DNA from: Vallitalea maricola
GTDB taxonomy: Bacteria; Bacillota; Clostridia; Lachnospirales; Vallitaleaceae
DNA length: 32,739 nt
Direction: 5' to 3'
Assembly (NCBI RefSeq): GCF_036985595.1
Contig: NZ_BTPU01000034.1
Location: forward strand, 1 to 32,739
Shown here piece by piece: positions 1 through 8,590 of the stretch (the stretch's first letter is position 1; each line of letters starts with the position of its first letter). The notes under the pieces are model-generated. The model saw only the letters and a list, made by a program, of their open reading frames with translations. It had not been told where the DNA came from and ran no database searches. Both the position numbers and the translations under genes were made by a program.

Positions 1-822
1 TTGCAATACGAAGTAGATAGTAGATTGATATGTTGTATGTTAGCAGCTTCTATTGGAATTTATATGTTATACGGCATTGAGGATTTTATTTTATATAGCA
101 TGCTGATAATACTGCCTGCTTTTATCATTAGTTATATAGTAAAAAAGGAAATAGCTTTTTCAAAGGCTTTATCATTTACAAGTTTATTAATGTTTGTATG
201 TTTTTTAGGTGCTATAATTTCATTGAAATATATCTGTAAGATTGATGTTATAGAAGGGTATTTTAATATTATAGATGCATTGGAAATTGAATTCACTAAT
301 ATATATAGCGGATTTTTTAAAGCTAACACTAATTCAATACAAGAATATTCCATTGCTATGGGAACATTTAAGAATACTTTTCATTTCATGAAGTATTATT
401 ATCCTGCTTTATTATATCTATTATGTTTAGGTATATCGTTTATATCTATTTTGTGTATTAGAGTAATTGCTATTAAAACAAAGCTCTATAATCATGGATT
501 AGGAAATATATTAGGCTTGAAAGTTTCTAGAAGCATGATTGTATTTTTATTAATCGCTGTTTGTACCAAAGCTTTTAATTTAACCAGCAACAGTTATTTA
601 CTTATAGCTATTAATAATATATTAGTTATTTTAACAGTAATGTTATTTTTGTTGGGGATTTTATTTGAAGTATCAGTAATTAAGAGAGTTAGGAATGCTG
701 GAAGAAGAAGTCTACTAATATTAGTTTCTATCTTTTGTCTTGTCTTTTTCCAAGCTTATTTTGTAGTAGCAGGTTTTATAGATAGTGTTTTCCAGATTAG
801 AGTTAAATTAAATAATGCATAA
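1..822 (+). CDS. YybS-like DUF2232 membrane protein (5' end cut by window)
   Basis: The reading frame is open from base 1, so the N-terminus is probably outside the window; the 273 residues seen compare with about 310 in Bacillus YybS. The protein is almost entirely hydrophobic, with roughly seven membrane segments (for example around residues 10-25, 32-47, 58-78, 131-155, 176-195, 202-228 and 235-262) and no soluble domain. I assign it to the DUF2232/YybS family mainly because it directly precedes gdpP-rplI-dnaB, the order known in Bacillus (yybS-gdpP-rplI-dnaC), and because of its topology. Its function is unknown; the family looks like a substrate-binding membrane component with no defined ligand. 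It ends with TAA 70 bases before gdpP and is probably cotranscribed with it. Confidence 0.75.
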   Translation: MQYEVDSRLICCMLAASIGIYMLYGIEDFILYSMLIILPAFIISYIVKKEIAFSKALSFTSLLMFVCFLGAIISLKYICKIDVIEGYFNIIDALEIEFTNIYSGFFKANTNSIQEYSIAMGTFKNTFHFMKYYYPALLYLLCLGISFISILCIRVIAIKTKLYNHGLGNILGLKVSRSMIVFLLIAVCTKAFNLTSNSYLLIAINNILVILTVMLFLLGILFEVSVIKRVRNAGRRSLLILVSIFCLVFFQAYFVVAGFIDSVFQIRVKLNNA

Positions 823-892
823 TAAGCATTAAAATTCTAAAATAGGAAGATAATAATATGGAACTTCTTTAAATCTTAAAGGAGAAGATTAT

Positions 893-2938
893 ATGAATAA
901 GAAAATTCAAATGAATAAACAAATAGAAAGTTATTTTAGGTGGCCTTTAATATATCTTGCCTTTCTATTTATATTGACCTTAATATTATTTTATATCAAT
1001 ATTACTGCAGGTATCATTTCACTGGCATTTTTATTAGTTGCTGTAGCTGTAAGTTTTTTTATTGGAGTTGTTTCCAAAAGACACTTAATGAGCGAGGTAA
1101 TAAATTATGCTCTTACTTTTGGTACTTTACAGAAGAACTTTCTGCAAAAATTTCAGATACCTTATATTCTGTTAGATATTGATGGAAGAATACGATGGTT
1201 CAATGAAGAATTTGAGACAATGATAGGTGAAAAAAAGATTCTGGACAAAAATATCAATGCACTTATACCTCACCTTAATTCTACTATCTTGCCTGTTGAA
1301 GATGATACGGTTTTTGAAAAAGAGATATCTTTAGATGATAAAATATATAGAGTGATAATCCGCAGTCTTGAAATAGATGACGATAATACTTTGGATGCAT
1401 ATGATAGAATGAGTGATAGTGGTATTATCTATGCAACATATTTTTTTGATATAACTAATGAAAAAGAGTTGCAAACAAAAAATGATGACCAAAAAACCGT
1501 TGTTGGCCTTTTGTATATTGATAATTACGAAGAGGCTTTTCAAAGTATCGAAGATGTTAGAAGACCACTATTAGTTGCACTTATCGATAGGAATATAAAC
1601 AAGTTCGCTAAAAAAATAGATGGTGTTGTTCGTAAATTTGAAAAAGACAAGTACATGATAATATTTCAAAAGAAATATCTAAGAGATTTACATGAAGACA
1701 AGTTCGCCATATTAGATGTTATCAGAGAAATTAATATTGGTAATGAGTTACCGGTTACGTTAAGTATGGGGCTTGGAGTTAATGATTATTCTTATATTCA
1801 GTCAATGGATTTTGCAAGAGTTGCTATTGATTTAGCTCTTGGTAGAGGTGGAGACCAGGCTGTTATAAAAGAAAGTGATAAATTCCTATTCTACGGAGGT
1901 AAAACACGTGGGGTAGAAAAAAGTGCAAGAGTAAAAGCTAGAATCAAAGCTTATGCATTTAGAGAGCTTATAGAAGATTGTGATAAAGTTATTGTCATGG
2001 GACATAAAGTTCAAGATTTAGATTCATTAGGTGCTGCTATAGGTATTTATAGCTGTGCGAGATTATTGGATAAGACTGTTCATATTGTTCTTAATGAAAT
2101 TACTTCAGCTGTTAGACCTTTGTACGATCGCTTTATTGAAGATGATAATTATGGTGAAGACCTTTTTATAGATAATGTAGAAGCTGTCAATTATGCAAAT
2201 GAGAATACATTACTTGTAGTTGTGGACGTCAATAGACCTAGCTATACAGAATGTGAAGAATTATTCAAATATGTTAACAATGTTGTGGTATTCGATCACC
2301 ATAGAGTTGGAGCAGAGCATATTGAAAATACTGTTTTAAGTTATGTGGAACCTTATGCATCTTCCACATGTGAGATGGTGACTGAGATAATAAGATATAT
2401 CTCGGATAAGGTTAAGCTTAGACCTATGGAAGCAGAGGCTTTATTTGCTGGTATTACAGTCGATACTAAGAATTTTGTAATAAAGACAGGTGTTAAGACC
2501 TTTGAAGCAGCTGCTTACCTAAGAAGAAATGGTGCAGATGTGGTTAGAGTAAGAAAGTTATTTAAAAATGATATGGAATCATATAAAGCTAGAGCAACAG
2601 CAGTTAGGGATTCAGTGATATACAGAGATAAAATGGCTATATCAATATGTCCATCAGATATTCAAAATCCAATTTTGGTTACTGCACAAGCCGCTGATGA
2701 ATTACTTAATATATCTGGTATTAAGGCATCATTTGTATTAACGAATGTAGATGGTATAATATATATAAGTGCCCGTTCTTTTGATGATATCAATGTGCAG
2801 CTAATAATGGAAAAATTAGGAGGAGGAGGACACCTAAGTGTTGCTGGTGCTCAGCTTCATGATAATACTATAGATGGCGCTATAGAAATCTTAAAAGATA
2901 CAATTGATGAATACTTAGAGGAAGGTGAGAAAAAATGA
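893..2938 (+). CDS. gdpP: Cyclic-di-AMP phosphodiesterase GdpP (DHH/DHHA1)
   Basis: A 681-residue membrane enzyme of the GdpP family, which hydrolyses c-di-AMP to pApA and so influences potassium balance, osmolyte uptake and beta-lactam tolerance. Two membrane segments lie at about residues 16-36 and 39-60, then a PAS region (about 85-190), a degenerate GGDEF region (about 200-330) without a GGDEF signature, a DHH domain and a DHHA1 domain. Visible manganese-site residues are H371, D375 and D377 (GHKVQDLDSLG), D445, D468-H469-H470 and D524. The DHHA1 signature GGGGH is at 643-647. Length and domain order match the family. A good ribosome binding site (aaaggagaag) precedes ATG 893. The TGA stop overlaps the start of rplI (ATGA), so the two are translationally coupled. 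Confidence 0.96.
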   Translation: MNKKIQMNKQIESYFRWPLIYLAFLFILTLILFYINITAGIISLAFLLVAVAVSFFIGVVSKRHLMSEVINYALTFGTLQKNFLQKFQIPYILLDIDGRIRWFNEEFETMIGEKKILDKNINALIPHLNSTILPVEDDTVFEKEISLDDKIYRVIIRSLEIDDDNTLDAYDRMSDSGIIYATYFFDITNEKELQTKNDDQKTVVGLLYIDNYEEAFQSIEDVRRPLLVALIDRNINKFAKKIDGVVRKFEKDKYMIIFQKKYLRDLHEDKFAILDVIREINIGNELPVTLSMGLGVNDYSYIQSMDFARVAIDLALGRGGDQAVIKESDKFLFYGGKTRGVEKSARVKARIKAYAFRELIEDCDKVIVMGHKVQDLDSLGAAIGIYSCARLLDKTVHIVLNEITSAVRPLYDRFIEDDNYGEDLFIDNVEAVNYANENTLLVVVDVNRPSYTECEELFKYVNNVVVFDHHRVGAEHIENTVLSYVEPYASSTCEMVTEIIRYISDKVKLRPMEAEALFAGITVDTKNFVIKTGVKTFEAAAYLRRNGADVVRVRKLFKNDMESYKARATAVRDSVIYRDKMAISICPSDIQNPILVTAQAADELLNISGIKASFVLTNVDGIIYISARSFDDINVQLIMEKLGGGGHLSVAGAQLHDNTIDGAIEILKDTIDEYLEEGEKK

Positions 2939-3381
2939 AAGTAATACTATTAGAAGATGTTAAAAAGGTAGGTAAAAAAGGAGATTTAGTTAATACAAGC
3001 GATGGTTATGCTAGAAACTTCTTATTTCCTAAAAAATTAGCAGTTGAAGCTACTAAGTCTTCTATTAATGATATGAAATTAAAGAAACAATCTGAAATGA
3101 GGAGACAGGAAGAATTACTTGAACAGGCTAAGGAATTGGCTAAAGAGATTAAAGGTAGTGAAGTAACAATAAAAGTGAAAGCTGGAGATGGAGGTAGAAT
3201 CTTTGGTTCTGTATCAACAAAGGAAATTACAAAAGCGGCAAAAGAACAATTAAGCTTTGACATCGATAAGAAGAAAATGCAGCTTAAAGAACCAATAAAA
3301 TCTCTAGGAACTCATATAATACCAATAAAATTAAACGCAAAAGTTAAGACTGAGTTAAAAGTAAAAGTTCAAGAGTTATAA
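2935..3381 (+). CDS. rplI: 50S ribosomal protein L9
   Basis: A 148-residue protein with the full L9 pattern: an N-terminal rRNA-binding domain beginning MKVILLEDV and containing GYARNFLFPKKLA at about residues 24-36, a long charged connecting helix (about 41-75), and a C-terminal domain with KAGDGGRIFGSV at about 81-92. L9 binds 23S rRNA near the base of the L1 stalk and helps keep the reading frame. The ATG overlaps the gdpP stop by four bases; its ribosome binding site (gaggaaggtgag) lies inside gdpP. Length is normal. A stem-loop follows the gene before dnaB. Confidence 0.98.
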   Translation: MKVILLEDVKKVGKKGDLVNTSDGYARNFLFPKKLAVEATKSSINDMKLKKQSEMRRQEELLEQAKELAKEIKGSEVTIKVKAGDGGRIFGSVSTKEITKAAKEQLSFDIDKKKMQLKEPIKSLGTHIIPIKLNAKVKTELKVKVQEL

Positions 3382-3400
3382 AACCCAAGTGAAATTAATA

Positions 3401-3421
3401 CAAGACCCTTATAGGGTCTTG
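3401..3421 (+). terminator. Stem-loop after rplI, possible terminator or attenuator
   Basis: A 9-bp stem (3401-3409 with 3413-3421) closes on a 3-base loop, with flanking tgaaa/tttca able to lengthen it across an internal loop. Only a weak T-rich stretch follows, so read-through into dnaB is plausible. Confidence 0.55.
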
Positions 3422-3517
3422 ATGTTTCATTACCTAAAAAATATATAGATGTAATTTATATTTGCTAAAGTAATTTTATATTAGTAATAAATACAAGTTT
3501 ATTAATGATAACTGGAC

Positions 3518-3526
3518 TGTTATAAT
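3518..3526 (+). promoter_or_regulatory. Extended -10 promoter candidate for dnaB
   Basis: TGTTATAAT at 3518-3526 is a full extended -10 element (TG-n-TATAAT), 55 bases before the proposed dnaB GTG. No good -35 box lies 16-18 bases upstream. It would let dnaB be transcribed apart from gdpP-rplI. Confidence 0.45.
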
Positions 3527-3580
3527 TAACTTAAGTACTATATATTTGTAGTATGGACTAATAGTTTGGAGGGGATTGTG

Positions 3581-4915
3581 GTGGACGCAGAAATAAAAGG
3601 ATTACCACCATATAGCTTAGAGGCTGAGCAATCTGTTATTGGTTCTATGATACTGGATAGAGAAGCAATAGCTACAGGTTCAGAATCCTTAATGCCTGAT
3701 GATTTTTATCAACCTGATTTAAAAGTGATTTTTGAAGCGATTATTGATTTATATAATAAAAATAAAGCAGTTGACTTAGTTACACTTGAAAACAAATTAA
3801 AAGATGAAGGTGTTCTAGATCAGATAGGTGGAATTAATTATTTATCTAAATTAGCTGTAGCTGTTCCAACATCTGCTCATATCAAGAATTATGCTCAGAT
3901 TGTTAAGGAAAAGGCTGTTCTTAGAAAATTAATCAAAACCAGCAGAGAAATAATTGATGAGAGCTATGATGGAAAAAATAAGTTAGAAGATGTTCTTACT
4001 GGTGCGGAAGAAAAAATCTTCAATATTATGCAAGATAGACGTACAGAAGAGTTTTCTTCTATTAAAGATTTAGTTGTACCTACTCTAAATAAAATAGAGA
4101 CTATACATAAAAATCAAGGTAAGGTTACTGGTATACCTACTGGATTTATTGATCTTGACTATAAAACAGCTGGGTTACAGCCATCAGATTTGATTTTGAT
4201 TGCTGCAAGACCTTCTATGGGAAAAACAGCTATTGCCCTTAATATGGCACAACACGCAGCTATTAAAGAAAATGCTGCAACAGCTATATTTAGTCTGGAG
4301 ATGTCAAAAGAACAGCTTGTCAATCGTCTATTATGTTCAGAAGCTATGGTGGATGCCCAAAAGGTTAGAACTGGTGACTTGGAAGATGAAGATTGGGCAA
4401 AAATTGCAAGTGGTTCAAGTGTTTTATCTAATGCTCCAATATACATAGATGATACGCCAGGTATTACTGTTTCAGAAATGAAAGCTAAATGTAGAAAATT
4501 AAAACTAGAAAAAGGACTGGATTTAATACTGATTGACTATCTTCAGCTAATGAGTGGTAATGGTAAAACAGAATCGAGACAGCAGGAGATATCTGAAATA
4601 TCACGTTCGTTAAAAGCTCTTGCCAGGGAAATGGAAGCTCCCGTTGTAGCATTATCCCAGTTAAGCCGTGCTTGTGAATCTAGAGCTGATCATAGACCTA
4701 TGTTATCGGACTTAAGAGAGTCAGGAGCTATTGAGCAGGATGCTGACGTAGTTATGTTCTTGTATAGAGATGAATACTATAATCCTGAATCAGAAGCTAA
4801 GAATCAAGGTGAATTGATAATAGCTAAACAACGTAATGGTCCAACTGGAACTATTCACTTGGTATGGATGGGACAATACACGAAGTTTGCTAGTATGGAA
4901 AATAAAAATTACTAA
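3581..4915 (+). CDS. dnaB: Replicative DNA helicase DnaB (DnaC of Bacillus)
   Basis: A hexameric replicative helicase that unwinds DNA ahead of the replication fork. The N-terminal DnaB domain (about residues 6-105) begins PPYSLEAEQSVIGSM, and a RecA-like ATPase domain follows. Visible motifs include Walker A (ARPSMGKTAIAL), Walker B (LILIDYLQLM), the ALSQLSRACE segment with the conserved glutamine, and DLRESGAIEQDADVV, plus the KQRNGPTG segment. I choose GTG 3581 because the strong ribosome binding site ggagggg sits at 3568-3574; the upstream in-frame TTG at 3566 overlaps that site and cannot be the start, and GTG 3578 is too close. This gives 444 residues, the usual size. A bidirectional terminator follows the TAA stop. 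Confidence 0.97.
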   Translation: MDAEIKGLPPYSLEAEQSVIGSMILDREAIATGSESLMPDDFYQPDLKVIFEAIIDLYNKNKAVDLVTLENKLKDEGVLDQIGGINYLSKLAVAVPTSAHIKNYAQIVKEKAVLRKLIKTSREIIDESYDGKNKLEDVLTGAEEKIFNIMQDRRTEEFSSIKDLVVPTLNKIETIHKNQGKVTGIPTGFIDLDYKTAGLQPSDLILIAARPSMGKTAIALNMAQHAAIKENAATAIFSLEMSKEQLVNRLLCSEAMVDAQKVRTGDLEDEDWAKIASGSSVLSNAPIYIDDTPGITVSEMKAKCRKLKLEKGLDLILIDYLQLMSGNGKTESRQQEISEISRSLKALAREMEAPVVALSQLSRACESRADHRPMLSDLRESGAIEQDADVVMFLYRDEYYNPESEAKNQGELIIAKQRNGPTGTIHLVWMGQYTKFASMENKNY

Positions 4916-4923
4916 GTATAAAT

Positions 4924-4959
4924 AAAAAGTTGTAGATAATTATTATCTACAGCTTTTTT
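4924..4959. terminator. Bidirectional terminator between dnaB and the ABC operon
   Basis: A near-perfect stem with one G-T pair (about 4929-4939 with 4943-4953) is flanked by an A-run on the left and a T-run on the right. It can therefore terminate dnaB on the plus strand and the convergent ABC transporter operon on the minus strand. Confidence 0.8.
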
Positions 4960-5005
4960 GTCTATTGTACTAATCATTGTAATTTTAACATATCTATAGG
5001 ATTAT

Positions 5006-5845
5006 CTATCCTTTTATTGAACCCGCTATTCCTTCTACAAAATATTTTTGCAATACTACAAATACTATTATTATAGGTATCAATGAAATAGTACCTCCGG
5101 CAGCTATACCAGTCCAATCTACAACATATTCACCTTTAAAAGCATAAAGACCTACCGCTAATGTACGAAGTCCCTCTTTACTTAGTGTTAATACAAGTGG
5201 TAATAGGAATGAGTTCCATGTCCAGATAAACTGCATAATTACTACACTACCAATAATTGGTTTAGATAAAGGAAGCATAATATTAATAAAGATCCTTAGG
5301 AAACCACATCCATCCATAATAGCTGCTTCTTCTAGTTCTTTTGGTATTTCTTTGAAGAATCCAGCAAAAAGAAGAATAAATATTATGTGGGAACCCCCTG
5401 ACTCCGCTAATATTAGACCTAATCTTGTATTCATAAGACCTAAAGCTTTGATAGCTTGGTATATGGGTATAATAGTAAATCCAAGAGGAATAACCATACT
5501 TGCTAGAAAGATGAGTAAAACTGCTTTTTTACCCTTGAATTCATATCGGCCCATTACATATCCCATCATTGCACTTAGTATTAATACTAATAAAACAGTA
5601 CTAACTGTGACAATGATAGAGTTAAGGAAGTAGGCTTCAAAATTGGCGTTATTCCAAGCTCTAATGAAATTATCAAAATTAAAGTTTTTTGGTATCAGGT
5701 TTAATCCTTTTGAAAATATTTCATCTTGTGTCTTAAAAGATGCACTTACCATCCAGATGAAAGGATAAATCCATACAAAAGAAACTAGTATCAATATTAA
5801 ATGTGTTAAGCCTATTTTTTTGTTTTTTATTTTAGTTCGTTTCAA
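5006..5845 (-). CDS. Carbohydrate ABC transporter permease, MalG type
   Basis: A 279-residue inner permease of the CUT1 sugar ABC importer family. It has six predicted membrane segments beginning at about residues 13-32 and the cytoplasmic EAA loop (EEAAIMDGCGFLRIFINIMLP at about 172-192) that contacts the ATPase. It is the last gene of a minus-strand operon, 19 bases after the partner permease, with a shared terminator downstream. The protein ends in the typical GIAGSIKG tail. No ATPase gene is present here; CUT1 importers in Firmicutes often use a shared MsmX-type ATPase encoded elsewhere. The sugar cannot be read from the sequence. The frame is intact even though the binding-protein gene of the same operon is broken. 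Confidence 0.92.
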   Translation of the reverse strand: MKRTKIKNKKIGLTHLILILVSFVWIYPFIWMVSASFKTQDEIFSKGLNLIPKNFNFDNFIRAWNNANFEAYFLNSIIVTVSTVLLVLILSAMMGYVMGRYEFKGKKAVLLIFLASMVIPLGFTIIPIYQAIKALGLMNTRLGLILAESGGSHIIFILLFAGFFKEIPKELEEAAIMDGCGFLRIFINIMLPLSKPIIGSVVIMQFIWTWNSFLLPLVLTLSKEGLRTLAVGLYAFKGEYVVDWTGIAAGGTISLIPIIIVFVVLQKYFVEGIAGSIKG

Positions 5846-5864
5846 TTTTATTCACCACCAGTTA

Positions 5865-6809
5865 TTAGTTTTGTGTTAAGGAGCTTTTTTGTTTGATTTT
5901 CTTTTTGAAATAGTTTGCAGTAAAACCTACAATAATTATTGTTATTCCAAAGAAAATACCTGCTGCTGAAGCATATCCGATTCTTGGAAGACCCATTTCA
6001 CTTGAAAACGCATATCTATAAATATAAGTGGATACAACGTCTGTAGAAAAGAAAGGACCACCATTAGTCATTGTTTTGACTATATCAAATACTTTTAGGG
6101 AACCTACTATGTTAAGTAAAGCAATAACTGCTCCAATAGGTATAATTAATGGGAAAGTAATATGTCTGAATATTTGCCTGGAGTTACATCCATCTACTTT
6201 AGCAGCTTCATATAATTCTGATGGTATACTTTGTAAGGCAGCCAACCAGTAAATCATATTTATACCAAGATTTTTCCAACCAGATATAAGAATAACGGAA
6301 CCCATAGCATATTTTGGGTCACCTAACCAGTTGATTGGGTTCTTTATTAAACCAATGGACATTAATAACGAGTTAACAGGACCATCTGCACCTAAGATAA
6401 AAATCATGATGATACCAACAATAGATGCGGTTGTTACAACTGGTAAAAAGAATAATGTACGGTATACTTTTGCAAATTTTAATAGCTTATTATTTAAAAC
6501 AACAGCTAATAATAATCCAATTACTAGATGAATTGGAACAACACCAAACATGAATTTGAAACTATTCCAGTAAGCAGACCAAAAATAAGGGTCTTTGGCT
6601 ACTTCAATGAAGTTTTTCAATCCAACAAATTCTTTGGTTACACTTAATCCTGACCAATTCATAGTGGCGTAATAGAAACTTGAAAATATTGGCCATGCAG
6701 TGAATATTAGATATAATATTATAGTTGGAAGCATGAATATCCAACACCATTTTACATTTTTTTTATCTTTAATAGAAAATATATTTTTCCTACTATCTAC
6801 TTGCTGCAT
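5865..6809 (-). CDS. Carbohydrate ABC transporter permease, MalF type
   Basis: A 314-residue permease of the CUT1 family, partner of the MalG-type protein downstream. It has a short cytoplasmic N-terminus, a first membrane segment at about residues 24-44, five more segments, and the EAA loop (YEAAKVDGCNSRQIFRHITFP at about 202-222). I start at the ATG at 6809 (protein MQQVDSRKN) because aaggagag lies six bases upstream of it; the open frame runs 12 codons further up to 6845, but that start has no ribosome binding site. The gene follows the solute-binding protein gene after a stem-loop, the usual order of such operons. The frame is intact. Confidence 0.92.
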   Translation of the reverse strand: MQQVDSRKNIFSIKDKKNVKWCWIFMLPTIILYLIFTAWPIFSSFYYATMNWSGLSVTKEFVGLKNFIEVAKDPYFWSAYWNSFKFMFGVVPIHLVIGLLLAVVLNNKLLKFAKVYRTLFFLPVVTTASIVGIIMIFILGADGPVNSLLMSIGLIKNPINWLGDPKYAMGSVILISGWKNLGINMIYWLAALQSIPSELYEAAKVDGCNSRQIFRHITFPLIIPIGAVIALLNIVGSLKVFDIVKTMTNGGPFFSTDVVSTYIYRYAFSSEMGLPRIGYASAAGIFFGITIIIVGFTANYFKKKIKQKSSLTQN

Positions 6810-6834
6810 TATGTTCTCTCCTTTTTGATAATAT

Positions 6835-6864
6835 AAATGCTGCAACTATTAAGTCGCAGCATTT
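6835..6864 (-). promoter_or_regulatory. Intercistronic stem-loop between binding-protein and permease genes
   Basis: A perfect 9-bp inverted repeat (6835-6843 with 6856-6864) encloses a 12-base loop between the solute-binding protein stop and the permease ribosome binding site. Such hairpins often stabilise the upstream message or partly terminate it, so the binding protein is made in excess over the permeases. No clear T-run follows on the minus strand. Confidence 0.55.
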
Positions 6865-6876
6865 TATAAGCATTAA

Positions 6877-7629
6877 TTAATAATTAGTCATTGGGTCCCA
6901 ATCAAATTTAAAATCATCTTGAGTAATATTGGCTCCTTTTTCGTTAGCTGCTTTTAATGCTTTATCAAATTCTTTATTAACTTTTTCTGCTAATACTTTT
7001 AGACTGCCTTCTATATCGCTGATTGCTCCTGCTACTGTACCTTGTAATAGGTCTCCAACCGCTGGACTTACATCGTTATATTGCAAGAAGAATTGTGATG
7101 TTGCTGGATTTTCAGTTTTTGGATTTGGAGCTACTGTTGCTGTTGCTGTTGCAGCATCATAATAATCTTTTAATAATGGGTTTGTTAAATACTCATCGTT
7201 GACACCTTTAACAAGAGAGAAGAATACTCCGTCTGAAACACAATCTTTTTGGTAGTTATAATCTTTGGAATATAGTGCTTCTAACAATTTCGCAGCTTCT
7301 TCTGGATGTTCAGAAGTAGCGGATATACCCATCCATGCATTTGCTGTAGCCATTGCAACTGAACCTTGTCTACCATTATCAGAAATTACTTGTGATGCAA
7401 TACCTAGGTCCAAATCAGGGTTGTTAGCATTCCAAACACCAATACACCATACACCTTGAATAATAAAACCAGCTTCTCCTGCACCAAATAACGCTCTAGC
7501 TTCAGGAGCTCTTATGCTCATTGTACTTGGATGATAACTTCCATCTTCAGCCATACCTTTAAATAATTCAAAAGTTTCTACCATAGCTTTATCAGCATAG
7601 CTTGATTCGCCAGTCAATAAGCTGACAGG
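6877..7629 (-). pseudogene. C-terminal half of interrupted sugar-binding protein
   Basis: This stretch continues in the same frame after the TGA at 7630-7632 that ends the lipoprotein half, beginning PVSLLTGESSYADKAM and ending FDWDPMTNY. It contains typical features of family 1 extracellular solute-binding proteins: an alanine-rich segment with FGAGEAGFIIQGVW (reading a sugar-site region), PEEAAKLLEALYSKDY, and the lobe-closing C-terminal helices. A new start is unlikely: the first in-frame TTG (7617) has no ribosome binding site and would give a cytoplasmic half-domain of 246 residues. Together with the N-terminal half it makes one protein of 484 codons, normal for the family. Apart from this one stop codon the frame is clean. 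Confidence 0.88.
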
Positions 7630-7632
7630 TCA
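7610..7632 (-). other. In-frame TGA plus immediate 3' hairpin in solute-binding protein gene
   Basis: On the minus strand the TGA (7632-7630) is codon 234 of 485. Directly after it lies a short stem (7629-7623 with 7616-7610, six pairs and one T-T mismatch) with a 6-base loop. The likely ancestral codon is TGG (Trp), one base away; this is an inference. The stem could favour read-through, but it may be chance. Confidence 0.6.
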
Positions 7633-8331
7633 GAATTCTGACATTCCGCTACCACCTAGAGCAGAAAAATCATGAGCTGCTGTTTTCCATCTGTTTACTT
7701 GTTGTCCACCTTCAATTATTCCATAGAATTCACCATTACCCGCTTCAGTAATTTTTTTAGCATATTCCCTTAATTCAGAGAAAGTTTTTGGAGGTTGTTC
7801 AGGATCTAAACCTGCTTTTTTAAATAATTCTTTATTGTAGAATATGATTGAATTAGGTAATTGAAGTACTTCTGGGATGGAATATACTTTCCCATCTATT
7901 ACGTTAACGCCTTCTTTGAATACCCCATCTACAAACATATTTTTGAAACTATCGCTTACTAGACCTTCTAATGGTTGGAACCAACCCTCTTTTACAACAG
8001 AACCTAAATCCATGCCACTTGGAAGTGGGAATAGATCAGGAGCATCTCCAGAGTTGATTGCTGATAAAATAGTATTTTTGTACTGATCCATTGTAAGGCA
8101 AGTATATTCAATATTAATATTAGGATTATTCTTTTTATATTCTTCAAAAAATGCTTCTTTCTGAGCTTTTGAGCTGTCACTCCAATCCATAACTTTTAAA
8201 GTTATTTTCTTATCAGTGTTAGTGGAGTCTTTATCACCTGGTTTTTCATTGTTCTCTGAGTTTTTAGAACCACAACCAGCTAATGTGACAATCATCATTG
8301 CTACTAATAAAATTGAAAGTATTTTTTTCAT
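7630..8331 (-). pseudogene. N-terminal half of interrupted sugar-binding lipoprotein
   Basis: The N-terminal half of an extracellular solute-binding protein (family 1), which would capture a sugar outside the cell and deliver it to the two permeases. A lipoprotein signal peptide begins MKKILSILLVAMM with the lipobox LAGC (cysteine at residue 20), followed by a polar linker rich in Asn, Ser, Glu and Lys, then the first lobe (KITLKVMDWSDSSKAQ onward). I start at ATG 8331 because gggagga lies seven bases upstream; an in-frame ATG at 8346 precedes that site. Translation stops at TGA 7632-7630 after 233 residues, in the middle of the domain. The downstream half is in the same frame, so the cause is a single nonsense codon, not an indel. 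Without read-through the importer loses its receptor. Confidence 0.9.
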
Positions 8332-8409
8332 TTCTGTTCCTCCCATATGATTTATATATTTTTAGTCTTGTGCTTTTAAAGATGATTTATAACTGAGAAT
8401 AATTTTTTA

Positions 8410-8438
8410 TGTATATAATCTTTTCTAACTAATTACAA
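8410..8438 (-). promoter_or_regulatory. Sigma-A-type promoter candidate for the ABC operon
   Basis: On the minus strand TTGTAA (8438-8433) and TATACA (8415-8410) are separated by 17 bases, about 80 bases before the lipoprotein ATG. No catabolite-repression (cre) box was recognised nearby. The rest of 8347-8590 shows no gene. Confidence 0.45.
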
Positions 8439-8590
8439 AATTATCATCTTTACAAGCGATGCTTCCTTGTAGTAATATAATGATATATTTTATATCATAT
8501 GTAAAGTTGATGTTTTATCAGCCCTTGTCCATTAATTTTCCATTTTGAAATTGTAGGTGAAGACATGTTATATATAACGGTATTATTTTT

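Noticed and set aside
3566..3580. TTG 3566 as dnaB start.
   Set aside because: The ribosome binding site ggagggg at 3568-3574 lies directly on and after this codon, so it cannot serve it; GTG 3581 is properly spaced.
5006..8331. A prophage or transposon origin of the broken sugar transporter locus.
   Set aside because: No integrase, transposase, tRNA or direct repeats flank it, and base composition is like the rest of the window.
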